In this document: in pieces, positions 45,780 to 54,934 of the stretch
Layout: each line of letters begins with the position of its first letter
How positions within the stretch are numbered: the stretch's first letter is position 1
NCBI RefSeq assembly: GCF_009765975.1
Contig: NZ_LMUJ01000092.1
Location: 214,510 to 278,509, forward strand
Source of the DNA: Acidisphaera sp. S103
GTDB taxonomy: Bacteria; Pseudomonadota; Alphaproteobacteria; Acetobacterales; Acetobacteraceae
Reading direction: 5' to 3'
Length of the DNA: 64,000 bases
The notes under the pieces: model-generated
What the model was told of the DNA's origin: nothing
What the model saw: the letters and a program-made list of their open reading frames with translations, nothing else
Database searches by the model: none
Translations under genes and position numbers: made by a program

Positions 45780-47012
45780 ATGACCACGGCATCGATCGAC
45801 TACGGCAAGCTTTTCAGTTCGGATCTGCCCGACCCGGCGCCACGCTGGGCGCCATTCCCAAAATACTATTTCGTCGGCGGCAACAACGACCCCGAACAGA
45901 TCCCCATCGAGGGTCTGATCGAGGCGGCCGGGTCGGTGCTGCGGCGGGAAGGCTCGAAGCTGGCGATCTACAATCTGGGTCTGGGACCGCAGGGTTTCCC
46001 GGGATTGCGCCAGTTCGTCGCCGACAAATGCGACCGCCAGCGCGGCATCAAGACGCCGATCGACGATATCCTGATCACCACCGGGTCCGGCCAGGGCATC
46101 GATATGATCAGCAAGCTGCTGGTCAACCCGGGTGACACCGTTCTTACAGAGGAATACTGCTACCAGGGCGCGATGAACCGGTTCCGCAAGATCGGTGCAA
46201 AGATCGCCGGCATGAAACTGGACGCCGACGGCATCGTGATCGAGGCACTGGCCCAGCAACTGGTCGAACTGAAGGCCAAGGGGATCACGCCCAAATTCAT
46301 CTACACGATCCCCACGATCCAGAACCCAACCGCCAGCATCCTGCCGCTGGACCGCCGGCTCGCGCTGATCAAGCTGGCCCGCGAATACAACGTCGCGATC
46401 TTCGAGGATGAATGTTACGCCGACCTGCTATGGGACGGCGTCGAGGCGCCGCCGGCGCTGTATGCTTTGGATCCTGGCTGCGTCATTCATCTCGGTTCGT
46501 TCTCGAAATCGCTAGCCCCGGCACTGCGGCTTGGTTACATCATCGCCGGCTGGGATATCATGAGCCGGCTGTTGCCGCTGAAGGGCGACAGTGGCACCGG
46601 CGCGTTGGATCAGATGGTCGTCGCCGAGTATTTCTCGAAGAACTACGATCGCCACATGGGGCACCTCAACGGCGTGCTGCGCGGCAAACTGGATGCGATG
46701 ACCGAGGCGGTGGCTCGCGAATTCGGGTCGGCTGCGGAATGCTGGGCGCCGAAGGGCGGGATTTTCCTGTGGATCAAGCTGCCGGACAGTGTCGATGTGC
46801 GCACGCTGGTCAAGCCCGCGGCCGCGGCCGGGATCGTGTTCAATCCGGGCCCAGAATGGGCGGTCAGCGCGGATAATTCAAGTAACTGCTTGCGGCTTTG
46901 CTTTGCCATGCCCAGCAAGGAGACCATCCGAGCGGGTGTGGCCGAATTGGCTCGGGTTTGTTACGAACAGACGGGGATTCCGCCTCGCAGCGGGAATGTC
47001 GTTCGGGGGTAG
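45780..47012 (+). CDS. PLP-dependent aminotransferase, class I/II
   Basis: 410-aa fold-type-I aminotransferase of the 2-aminoadipate/MocR-related group (without a DNA-binding domain). It has YNLGLGPQGFPGLR, ITTGSGQGIDMISKLLVNPGD, the NPTASILP Asn-Pro motif, and the PLP Lys243 in HLGSFSKSLAPALRLGY. It moves an amino group from an amino acid to a 2-oxo acid; substrate unknown. It lies 69 bp after the SDR on the same strand, so probably belongs to one catabolic unit. Confidence 0.9.
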   Translation: MTTASIDYGKLFSSDLPDPAPRWAPFPKYYFVGGNNDPEQIPIEGLIEAAGSVLRREGSKLAIYNLGLGPQGFPGLRQFVADKCDRQRGIKTPIDDILITTGSGQGIDMISKLLVNPGDTVLTEEYCYQGAMNRFRKIGAKIAGMKLDADGIVIEALAQQLVELKAKGITPKFIYTIPTIQNPTASILPLDRRLALIKLAREYNVAIFEDECYADLLWDGVEAPPALYALDPGCVIHLGSFSKSLAPALRLGYIIAGWDIMSRLLPLKGDSGTGALDQMVVAEYFSKNYDRHMGHLNGVLRGKLDAMTEAVAREFGSAAECWAPKGGIFLWIKLPDSVDVRTLVKPAAAAGIVFNPGPEWAVSADNSSNCLRLCFAMPSKETIRAGVAELARVCYEQTGIPPRSGNVVRG

Positions 47013-47044
47013 AGACAGACGAGGGTGGATCGGCCGCGGGTTAT

Positions 47045-47127
47045 CCGTCATGGCCGGGCTCGGTCCCGGCCATCTTCGCACCGCCGGTCGAAGCGCGGAT
47101 GGCAGGGACCAAGCCCGGCCATGACGG
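47045..47127. repeat. CGTCATGGCC palindromic repeat, copy 2
   Basis: Arms of 23 nt (47045-47067 and 47105-47127) pair with one mismatch, sharing the CCGTCATGGC outer sequence with copy 1 at 43.5 kb. The element lies between the convergent aminotransferase and aldolase genes and could fold into one long hairpin. A downstream 80 bp up to the aldolase stop holds no gene. Confidence 0.7.
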
Positions 47128-47209
47128 CGAGATGGTACCTGCCCGCCGCGTGAGAGCTACCTGCCTCCCGTGAGAGGGTGCCCGTCTGCCGCCGGAAAGT
47201 ACCGACGCG

Positions 47210-48019
47210 TCAGGCCGGCGCGTTCGGCAACCCGTTGAAGAACGCGGACCGCTCGCCGGCCCCGGTCATGATGTAGCTGTGGTCCGCGCCGGTTAGCACG
47301 AAGCGGGCGCCCATCGCGACGTAGCGGCTGGCGTGTTCTTCGTCGTACACGCCACCCATGCCCAGGGTTTTGCCGTGGCGGCGGCAGGCCTCGCCGACCG
47401 CCTGGTAGGCCTCGACCACCTTGGGATGACCCATCTGGCCCGAAATCCCCAGCTCCGCTGTCAGGTCGGAGGTGCCGATGAACAGCACATCTACACCGGG
47501 AACCGCCGCGATCGCGTCGGCGTTGCGTACGGCCTCGGGGCTTTCCAGCATGACCACGGTCAGGATTTCGCCGTTGATCGCGGCTTGTGCCTCGGCGTTG
47601 GACGGTGGACGGAAGCCGTAAATCGCCGGCGGGCCGCCCCAGCTTCGGTACCCCATCGGCGGATAGTGGAAGACGTCGGCGATCCGCTTCGCATCGGCCG
47701 CGGTATCGACGTGTGGCACGACGATTCCTAGAGCGCCGTTGTCCAGCGCCCGCGTCGCCTCATCCAGCGCGCCGGCGCAAACCCGCACGATGGGCGTCAC
47801 GCCCACGGGCAAGGCGGCGATGCAAAGCTGCGTGGTTTCCTGGACGGAGAACGCGCCATGTTCGGTGTCGATGAATATCCAGTCGTGGCCGGTGGCGGCA
47901 GCCAGCACCGGTGTGGCCGCGGTACGCAAATGATGCACGCCGAAGCCCAGCGCCATTTTCCCGGAGGCGAGGCGCTGTTTCGTCACATTGGTTGTCAGAG
48001 GCATGAGGGTTTCCGCCAT
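47210..48019 (-). CDS. HpcH/HpaI-family aldolase
   Basis: 269-aa metal-dependent class II aldolase, likely cleaving or forming 4-hydroxy-2-oxo acids. It shows DWIFIDTEHGAF with the catalytic His, PIVRVCAG with the substrate Arg, MLESPEAVRN with the metal Glu and IGTSDLTAELG with the metal Asp. Two starts are plausible: 48019 and, 15 bp downstream, 48004. It may work with the neighbouring aminotransferase and SDR in a keto-acid route. Confidence 0.9.
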   Translation of the reverse strand: MAETLMPLTTNVTKQRLASGKMALGFGVHHLRTAATPVLAAATGHDWIFIDTEHGAFSVQETTQLCIAALPVGVTPIVRVCAGALDEATRALDNGALGIVVPHVDTAADAKRIADVFHYPPMGYRSWGGPPAIYGFRPPSNAEAQAAINGEILTVVMLESPEAVRNADAIAAVPGVDVLFIGTSDLTAELGISGQMGHPKVVEAYQAVGEACRRHGKTLGMGGVYDEEHASRYVAMGARFVLTGADHSYIMTGAGERSAFFNGLPNAPA

Positions 48020-48058
48020 TTCGTTTGGCCGCGAACGCAGCACGCCGAGCCGCCCCGG

Positions 48059-49642
48059 TCAATCGGCAGCCGCTCGGTCTTCCACCAGCGCCATCAGCGT
48101 TTCCAACCGGTCGGCCTCCGCCGCCGGCTTGTCGGTGCGGATACGAGCCAGTCGAGGAAACCGCATCGCCACCCCGGATTTGTGGCGACTCGATAATTGG
48201 ACTGCATCGAAGGCAACTTCCAGTACCATGGACTTCTCCACCTCGCGGACTGGACCAAACCTGGCGGTGGTATGGTTGCGGATCCATCGGTCCAAAAAGG
48301 TCAGTTCCTGGTCGGTGAAGCCGAAATAGGCCTTGCCCACCGGCACCAGCTCGTCATCCCGCCATACACCGAATGTGTAGTCGGAATAGAAGCTGCTGCG
48401 CTTGCCGTGGCCTCGCTGCGCATACATCAGCACTGCATCGACGGTCAGCGGATCGCGCTTCCATTTCCACCACTGGCCTTTCACCCGGCCGGGCAGATAC
48501 GCGCTGTCGCCGCGCTTCAGCATCAACCCCTCGATCGAGGCCGCGCGCGCGCCGTCACGCAACACCATGAGTTCCTGGATGGAGGAGAACCGGATCAGCG
48601 GCGACAGATCCATCGCGGCGGGCCGCTGGCGGGCGATCCAGGCTTCAAGGCGGGTGCGCCGCTGGTCGAATGGCAGGCCGCGCAAGTCCTCGGTTCCGTC
48701 GAACAGCAGGTCGTACAGCCGAACGGCGACGGGGTATTGCGCCATGATTTTCGCGGTCACCGCCTTGCGGTTCAGGCGCTGCTGCAGATCGGCGAACGGC
48801 GCCACGACGCCATCGCGGATCACCAGCAGTTCGCCATCCAGCACGGCGTGGAAATCCATTGCCTCCACGATCTCGGGAAACGCGCCGGAAATGTCATCGG
48901 CGCCGCGGGAAAACAGTCGCCGCCCGCCGGCCGTGGCGACCAGTTGCACCCTGATCCCGTCCCATTTCCACTCGGCACGCCAATCCGGCGGGTTCAGGGC
49001 GGCGATGTCGGACGCCTCCAGCGGGTGCGCCAGCATGGGTGGGCGGAAGACGGGGGCATCCGCGGGGTCCGGCTTAGGTCCCCTGCCCTCCAGCCAGGCG
49101 AATAACGGCCGGTACGGCGGTTCGAGCCCGTGCCAGACTTCTTCCACATCGTCGGCCTGGACGCCGCCGATCTCGGCCAGCGCGATCTTCGCCAACCGAG
49201 CGGAGGCACCGACCCGGAGGCCGCCGGTGATCAGTTTCAGCAGCGCCAACCGGGTGGAGGCGTCGGCCCGATCGAGCCATCCCGCCACCAACCCCGGCAA
49301 TGCGGGTTTACTGGTGACTTCCAGGGTTTCGACGAGTTCAGCCAGGCCCGGAAGGTCCGTGGTGGTTGGATTGGTGGGCCAGATGAGCGCGACCGTTTCG
49401 GCCAGGTCGCCGACGTAGTCGTATGACAGGTCGAACAACACGGGGTCGGTGCGGGTCGCCGCCAGTTCGCGGATCAGGCCGGGTTTGGCGGCGGTGAACG
49501 ACAGCGCGCCGGTGATCGCGGCCAGGCCGATGCCGCGGTCCGGATCGGCCTGGGTGGCGAAATACCGCCGCAGCAACGCGATCTTGGCATTGCGCGACGG
49601 CGTGAAGACGAGACGTTCCAGCAGGTCGGCGAACGCGATCAT
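48059..49642 (-). CDS. ATP-dependent DNA ligase (cisplatin-response/LigB-type)
   Basis: 527-aa ligase with an N-terminal helical DNA-binding domain (residues 1-190), the adenylation domain with the nucleotidyl Lys226 in WKWDG, GELLVIRDG, EGLMLKRGDSAYLPGR and KWKRDPLTVDAVL, then the OB-fold. The N-terminus matches the family called cisplatin-damage-response ATP-dependent ligase, usually next to a phosphoesterase-type exonuclease and a helicase in a repair cluster. Neither partner is here. It follows the aldolase on the same strand by about 39 bp, probably by chance. Confidence 0.92.
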   Translation of the reverse strand: MIAFADLLERLVFTPSRNAKIALLRRYFATQADPDRGIGLAAITGALSFTAAKPGLIRELAATRTDPVLFDLSYDYVGDLAETVALIWPTNPTTTDLPGLAELVETLEVTSKPALPGLVAGWLDRADASTRLALLKLITGGLRVGASARLAKIALAEIGGVQADDVEEVWHGLEPPYRPLFAWLEGRGPKPDPADAPVFRPPMLAHPLEASDIAALNPPDWRAEWKWDGIRVQLVATAGGRRLFSRGADDISGAFPEIVEAMDFHAVLDGELLVIRDGVVAPFADLQQRLNRKAVTAKIMAQYPVAVRLYDLLFDGTEDLRGLPFDQRRTRLEAWIARQRPAAMDLSPLIRFSSIQELMVLRDGARAASIEGLMLKRGDSAYLPGRVKGQWWKWKRDPLTVDAVLMYAQRGHGKRSSFYSDYTFGVWRDDELVPVGKAYFGFTDQELTFLDRWIRNHTTARFGPVREVEKSMVLEVAFDAVQLSSRHKSGVAMRFPRLARIRTDKPAAEADRLETLMALVEDRAAAD

Positions 49643-49743
49643 AATACCGCATGTTGGACCGATCGCGGTGAAACGCCAGTCCGGTGGCAATGAAGCGCAT
49701 TGCGGTCACCGGGCGAGGCTGGTAAACGACCCGTCCCGACGGT

Positions 49744-49820
49744 CGGAGCGTAGCGCAGCCTGGTAGCGCATCAGTCTGGGGGACTGGGGGTCGTGGGTTC
49801 GAATCCCGCCGCTCCGACCA
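49744..49820 (+). tRNA. tRNA-Pro (anticodon GGG)
   Basis: 77-nt cloverleaf. Acceptor CGGAGCG (49744-49750) pairs with CGCTCCG (49810-49816), with the D-arm GCGCAGCCTGGTAGCGC, an anticodon stem TCAGT/ACTGG around loop CTGGGGG (anticodon GGG), the T-arm with GTTCGAATC, A73 and an encoded CCA at 49818-49820. It lies between the ligase gene and the glycosyltransferase region. Confidence 0.95.
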
Positions 49821-50005
49821 AATGTCCCAAGTAAATGGCCAAATCAGGCGTATTGCGTTGTAAGCAGGCCAACTGGTTTTGAGACACCGTACGCCAGATG
49901 AGACACTTTATTCCTCCCAACGCTCGACAATAACAGCCGTGTTACCGCACCGGTTCGTCTGATCAAAGGACCCAAGTCCGCTGGCGCAGTTCACGGTTGC
50001 TCGGT

Positions 50006-51211
50006 ATGAAGCCGCCCATGGCAACTGTTCCCCGCCTGCCCCGTTCGGTCTTGTCATTGCGCTTGCGCGGGATGTTGCGCTTGGCCCGAGACCTCGCATT
50101 CAAGTTTGCCGACTGGCTGATCCTGTTCGTACCGGCTCGCGGACCGCGCCGGGGGATCGCGGTCATCATGCCGCACGGTCTAGGCGATCTGCTGCTGGTA
50201 ACGCCGGCATTCCGACACATCCGCGCCCATTTTCAGGGTGAACCTATCCTGCTGGTGTGTTCCGCCAGCGCCCAGGCTTACGCTGTCGCCTATCTGCAGC
50301 CAGACCAAATTTTGCTCCTCGATCGCGTCAGCATGCGGTGGAACCTACGACATCGGATCAGAGTGCTCGTTGCCATGGCGCGTGCCGGCGCACGCGTTGC
50401 CCTGCAGCCGAACTATCATCGGGAACATTTGATCGAAGACGCAGTGATGCGGGCTGCCAGGGCGGATGTATCAATCGGATCATGGGGTTCGCCAATCCTG
50501 ATCACATCACGTGAGCGTGCGTGCAGCGACCCTTGGTACTCCACGCTGATCCATGAGCCATCCGAACTGCCCCATGAAGCTGATTTCTATGCCACGTTCT
50601 GTGAAGCGGTAACCGGAAGCCGGCCACCGCGGATCTTGCCCAAACTTCTCCGTCCCGGGCTTCATCCCGACGTACCGAAATCCGATTACGTCGTCGTGGC
50701 TTGCGAGGCATCGTCCGTCGTGAAGGCGTGGCCGGCCGAACGCTTCCTTGAGACCGCCCGGGCGATTTCCGCCAGAACAGGGTTCGCGATTGTGCTGGTG
50801 GGGGAGTTCGCGTCCCAATCGTCCGGTGAACAGGGCATGATCGATCTGCGTGGCGCGACTGATCTGACTGCTTTGATCTCGGTACTCGCCCACGCGAAAC
50901 TCGTTCTGTGCAATGACAGTGCGCCGGTTCATCTGGCCGCGGCGCTAGGCGTCCAGGTTGTCGCGGTTGGCGGCGGGGGGATACCCGATAGATATTTACC
51001 CTATCCAACGACGGAGCCTCATCCGGCACCACCTGTCTTGGTGACGGTCGATCCCGCCTGGGCATGCTTCGGGTGCGGTTGGCGCTGCCAATACGCTGTG
51101 CCGGCCGGACAGCCGCTGCCTTGCGTAACAGACGTGTCCCCGGATCAGGTGCTCAATGCCTGCCTGGCCGTGCTACATCAGCCGTCGCGGATGCGAGCGC
51201 TTCCAGCCTAG
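50006..51211 (+). CDS. Glycosyltransferase family 9 (heptosyltransferase-like)
   Basis: 401-aa GT9 protein, a group adding ADP-heptose or similar sugars to lipopolysaccharide core or other surface glycans. It has the N-terminal MPHGLGDLLLVTPAF with the sugar-nucleotide glycine turn, and the C-terminal CNDSAPVHLAAALGVQVVAV, diagnostic for the family. There are 6 Cys, several clustered near CFGCGWRCQYAV. Start ATG 50006 is chosen over a TTG three codons earlier. Its end overlaps the convergent GT2 gene by 59 bp. Confidence 0.85.
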   Translation: MKPPMATVPRLPRSVLSLRLRGMLRLARDLAFKFADWLILFVPARGPRRGIAVIMPHGLGDLLLVTPAFRHIRAHFQGEPILLVCSASAQAYAVAYLQPDQILLLDRVSMRWNLRHRIRVLVAMARAGARVALQPNYHREHLIEDAVMRAARADVSIGSWGSPILITSRERACSDPWYSTLIHEPSELPHEADFYATFCEAVTGSRPPRILPKLLRPGLHPDVPKSDYVVVACEASSVVKAWPAERFLETARAISARTGFAIVLVGEFASQSSGEQGMIDLRGATDLTALISVLAHAKLVLCNDSAPVHLAAALGVQVVAVGGGGIPDRYLPYPTTEPHPAPPVLVTVDPAWACFGCGWRCQYAVPAGQPLPCVTDVSPDQVLNACLAVLHQPSRMRALPA

Positions 51212-53333
51212 GGCTCGTCTGATATCCTGCGGTCGCATGCCTCCACATCTCGCATCCGGCTTGGGGGATCGGCAAGCCACCGATGCTCGCCAGGGCACCC
51301 TTCGGCGTCGGGCCAAGGTTATCGCGAGGTGGAAATGCCAGCGCGATTTCGGTGGAGAGCAGCGCTAGATTGGGATTCCATCGGGGATCATGATCCAGCC
51401 AATGGCCCCATCGCTGCCGCATGAAGGCGATTTCGCGCTGCAATCTGGCAAATTTCACCGCCGTGTGATCCGCGCCCCGAGAAGCCGACTCGAGATGATA
51501 GAGTTCCGCATGGGGCGTCCAAACATTACGATAACCTCGCTCCGCCAGCTTCAGGCAAAAATCGACGTCGTTGAAGGCGACAGCCAGAGAAACCTCGTTC
51601 AGACCACCAACCTCAAGATACGCCTCACGACGCACCAGCAGGCAGGCGGCGGTTACCGCCGTCACGCTGCGTACCAGTTTCAGATGGCCAAAATATCCAC
51701 TGTCGTCGCGCGGCTTGCCAAGATATTGGCGATCCGCGACGCTGAACGCGTTGATCGTGAGACCGCCATGCTGGATAGTGCCGTTGGGATACAGCAATTT
51801 GGCACCCACCGCTCCGATGCCCGGACGGATCGCATGTGATATCATCTCCCGCAACCAGCCCGGATTGATCACGTCGATGTCGTTGTTCAACAGCAGAATC
51901 AATTCGCCACCGGCTTCGCGCACCGCCTGGTTATTCAGCGCCGCGTAGTTGAATGGGCCAGGACAGCGCAGAATGCGGATGCGATTGTCCAACGCCAACC
52001 GCTCCAGTAATGCCTGTGCTACAGGTTCGTCCGAACCGTTATCGACAATCAGAATCTCCAAAGACCGATAATCCGTTCTATCAAGCAAGCCCCCTGCGGC
52101 GCGTGCCAAAAGATCCGCATGGTTTCGGGACGGGATGACCACCGAAACCAATGGTTCCGGTGACGGGATCGGGTAGATCACGCGATTCCATACGGAATCG
52201 GCCGACGTCGACTCCAGTTGGGCATCCGGTATGTTGCGCGATAGAAATTCACGCACGGCACGCTGGTCGTTGCTTGGATATTGCTTTCGGTCATGCCGCG
52301 AGAACGGACTGTCTTGAACACCTAGACGCCTATGATAAAGCACCTTCGGGATATGCTGGATACGATCTGGCGCGATATGTTCGACCAGGCGCAACGCCAG
52401 ATCGTAGTCCTGATTTCCTTCCAGCCCAGCTCGGAATCCGCCGATTTGTTCCACCAGACCACGCCGAAAGACCCCAAGGCAGCCGATCAGGTTCTGGCCC
52501 AACATCAACCCCAGATCCCAGTCAGGCTTGAAGTACGGCATCGACCGGCGGCCAGTGTCGTCAATGCTGTCCTGGTCCGAATAGACGATGTCGGGCGCCG
52601 GATGGGCGACGATCCGGACCACGACCTCACATAATGCATGCGGCGAAATCTGGTCATCATGGCCGAGCAACGCGATGAAAGAGCCGCTGGCAAGAGCAAC
52701 GGCCGCATTGCACGCCACTGAGACGTCATCCGCGCTCTCCCCGCGTATCAGCTTGACGCGGAAGTCGCCGGCCTGCGTCTGCCGCAGCAAAGCAGCAACA
52801 GACGAATCCCGCGGCGAACCATCGACAATACAAAGCTCCCATCGCCCGTAAATCTGATTCTGGACGGATCTGATCGCCTGGCGGAGGTGATCCAGCGATG
52901 GATTAACGACTGGCATCAGAATGGAAATCAGCGGTGGGTCCACGAGCGATGCCATGCGAGCGGCCATTTTCCGGCTTGTCTTTACGCCGGCTTGCTCATA
53001 GAGACGGATCCAGGAAGAATAATCCTGTTCCATATTGGCGCTTGCTGCCCGAAGGCGAGCGAGAAGACCGCGCACCCTGGATCGCGAGGCATTGGGCAGG
53101 CAAGCCGCCACGCAAAATAAGCCGCTGAAAACCCATGGCATCCAGCGCCGCGGCAGCATCATCCACAGGCGGCGCACACCATCAAACGTTATCCGCCTTG
53201 CCCGGAGCACCACCGGAACCTCCGCGTTACCGCGCGAGGCCAGGGGGAAGGGCGACAGGCGGCCGTGAACGCGCATCGCTACGCCGATGATCCGGTCTGT
53301 CAGGTTTCCGTCGGGGATAAATGCGGGAATCAT
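51153..53333 (-). CDS. Two-domain GT2 glycosyltransferase
   Basis: 726 aa with two GT-A catalytic units. The first spans about 135-340 (ISILMPVVNPSLDHL, WELCIVDGS, ALLGHDDQISP with the DxD-like HDD). The second starts near 396 (VSVVIPSRNHADLL, LEILIVDNGSDEP, LLLNNDIDVINPGWL). A hydrophobic stretch around 57-80 could associate with the membrane. Such tandem GT2 proteins build O-antigen or extracellular polysaccharide. The first ATG (53333) is used; the N-terminal 100 residues look poorly conserved. Confidence 0.85.
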   Translation of the reverse strand: MIPAFIPDGNLTDRIIGVAMRVHGRLSPFPLASRGNAEVPVVLRARRITFDGVRRLWMMLPRRWMPWVFSGLFCVAACLPNASRSRVRGLLARLRAASANMEQDYSSWIRLYEQAGVKTSRKMAARMASLVDPPLISILMPVVNPSLDHLRQAIRSVQNQIYGRWELCIVDGSPRDSSVAALLRQTQAGDFRVKLIRGESADDVSVACNAAVALASGSFIALLGHDDQISPHALCEVVVRIVAHPAPDIVYSDQDSIDDTGRRSMPYFKPDWDLGLMLGQNLIGCLGVFRRGLVEQIGGFRAGLEGNQDYDLALRLVEHIAPDRIQHIPKVLYHRRLGVQDSPFSRHDRKQYPSNDQRAVREFLSRNIPDAQLESTSADSVWNRVIYPIPSPEPLVSVVIPSRNHADLLARAAGGLLDRTDYRSLEILIVDNGSDEPVAQALLERLALDNRIRILRCPGPFNYAALNNQAVREAGGELILLLNNDIDVINPGWLREMISHAIRPGIGAVGAKLLYPNGTIQHGGLTINAFSVADRQYLGKPRDDSGYFGHLKLVRSVTAVTAACLLVRREAYLEVGGLNEVSLAVAFNDVDFCLKLAERGYRNVWTPHAELYHLESASRGADHTAVKFARLQREIAFMRQRWGHWLDHDPRWNPNLALLSTEIALAFPPRDNLGPTPKGALASIGGLPIPQAGCEMWRHATAGYQTSPRLEALASATADVARPGRH

Positions 53334-53529
53334 GCAGCCGCCCCTGTCTGTGTTCGGACAAGATCGCGGCGAATGGTTGAAAACCGGTTAATGGGCCTAC
53401 GAAAAAGGACGAATGACAAACCGGTGGCGCGCGAATGGGTCAAGCCGTGCCGGTATGAAGATGCCACTCGCCTCCGTTACGAGCGGGCTGCATACGCCGG
53501 CGAATGACCTTTAATGGGCCGAAATATGG

Positions 53530-54924
53530 TCAGGGCAAACGAATAAGCCGGGCCGTCAAACTTGTCGTGTTGTCCAATGTGTCCAGTCGCGTCACCAGTT
53601 CGCACAGACGCGCCGCATCATCGGCGGACAACACGGATCGTGCGTTGTCGTCGAATTTTCGTACGATCTCCGCCTGCCCCACCGGGTCCTCGGGACTGCC
53701 TCGGCGAGCCAGGCGTTCATGACGGAAGGTGCGGCCGTCGCGCGTGGTCAGTTCCAACCGAGCGGCATGACGGAAGGGCGCGCCCATGGCTTCCAGACCG
53801 TCGTCCTCAAACGCCGATATCCGCGGGATGAAGTCCAGGATCGCGGGATCAGCGAGCCGCTGTTCGGCGTACTGCCGCACCGACGCGTCACGATGCAGGG
53901 CGATCACCGCCAAACCATAGAACAGGTTCATCTGCGCCGCCGTGACGCCGGCCGGCTTATACGACCACGCCGTATGCACGAACGTCATATGGCTGCACCC
54001 TACCGAGATACGTTCGATGTCGCCGGCATCCAGATTCTGGTCCGTCATCACCGTGTCCAAAGCGTCCAGCGCCGTGTGGATGCTCGTTACGCTCGGGAAC
54101 AGCTTGAATCCGACCTCGGCCGTCTCCCACACCGATCCCAGACCTGCGGTCAGCCTGGCAGTGTCGGGACGGCCGGAGAAGGAACTGAGAAACCCGCCGT
54201 AGCCAGCCTCCAGCACATCCAAGATTCCCGTAAACCCACGCTTGGCCAGCAGCGCCGCCTGCACCCCAGACTGCGCCGCTCGGCCTGCGTGCAGGCGCTT
54301 GACCATGGCGCCTTCCTGCGCCGCCATCAGCCCGGCCCCCATGGACCCGGCGATCCCCAGCGCATGCTGCATCTGTTCGGCCGACAGCCCCAGGATGCGC
54401 CCGGCAGTTGCCGCCGCCACGAACACGCCGGACGTGCCCTGTGGATGGAAACCGCGCAGGAACAGCGCCATGGTCGCGGCGTTGCCGACACGGGTGCCGA
54501 CCTCGTAGCCGGCGACGATCGCCGTCAGCACGTCGCGTCCGGTCATCCCGCCCGCGGCCTCGGCGAACGCGAAGGCCACCGGGCAGGCTAGCGAGTTCGG
54601 ATGAACGATCGATTCCTTGTGGATGTCGTCCATCTCGAACGCATGCCCCGCGGTACCGTTGACCAGTGCCGCCTGCCCCACCGATCCCCGATCGGACGTG
54701 CCCCAGAACGATGCGGCCGGCGTGGCGCCCTCGGCAAGGGCGACTTCCCGCACATGCCCGGTCCAGGGCAGTCCGGCGCCGAACAGCGCCACCCCCAAGC
54801 CGTCGAGGACGCACAGCTTGGCGTGTTCGACGACCGGCGCTGGAATGTCCTCGAACCGCAACCCGGCGGCGAACCGTGCGAGGTCCCGGGTCGCGTGTGC
54901 CAGCAACGGCTCTGTCTGAGTCAT
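53530..54924 (-). CDS. MmgE/PrpD-family protein
   Basis: 464-aa protein of the MmgE/PrpD group, which includes 2-methylcitrate dehydratase and several dehydratases/isomerases of organic acids. It shows the LCVLDGLGVALFG motif, NGTAGHAFEMDDIHKESIVHPNS and HPQGTSGVFVAAATAGRILGL, then KRLHAGRAAQSG. Without prpBC neighbours a methylcitrate role is not supported; it may act in another dicarboxylate or tricarboxylate pathway. It lies 10 bp after the dienelactone hydrolase. Confidence 0.88.
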   Translation of the reverse strand: MTQTEPLLAHATRDLARFAAGLRFEDIPAPVVEHAKLCVLDGLGVALFGAGLPWTGHVREVALAEGATPAASFWGTSDRGSVGQAALVNGTAGHAFEMDDIHKESIVHPNSLACPVAFAFAEAAGGMTGRDVLTAIVAGYEVGTRVGNAATMALFLRGFHPQGTSGVFVAAATAGRILGLSAEQMQHALGIAGSMGAGLMAAQEGAMVKRLHAGRAAQSGVQAALLAKRGFTGILDVLEAGYGGFLSSFSGRPDTARLTAGLGSVWETAEVGFKLFPSVTSIHTALDALDTVMTDQNLDAGDIERISVGCSHMTFVHTAWSYKPAGVTAAQMNLFYGLAVIALHRDASVRQYAEQRLADPAILDFIPRISAFEDDGLEAMGAPFRHAARLELTTRDGRTFRHERLARRGSPEDPVGQAEIVRKFDDNARSVLSADDAARLCELVTRLDTLDNTTSLTARLIRLP

Positions 54925-54934
54925 GGGGCGGCGA

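Noticed and set aside
44892-46259. Long open minus-strand frame continuing the LVIVD gene across the SDR and aminotransferase genes
   Set aside because: It lies antisense to two well-supported genes and has a composition typical of GC-rich shadow frames; the LVIVD protein has a proper start at 44891.
49821-50005. Attachment-site duplicate of tRNA-Pro
   Set aside because: I looked for a second copy of the tRNA 3' end in the window and found none, nor an integrase.
53265-53507. 80-codon plus-strand frame in the gap before the GT2 gene
   Set aside because: Arg/Lys-rich, no ribosome site, no similarity; partly overlaps the GT2 start.
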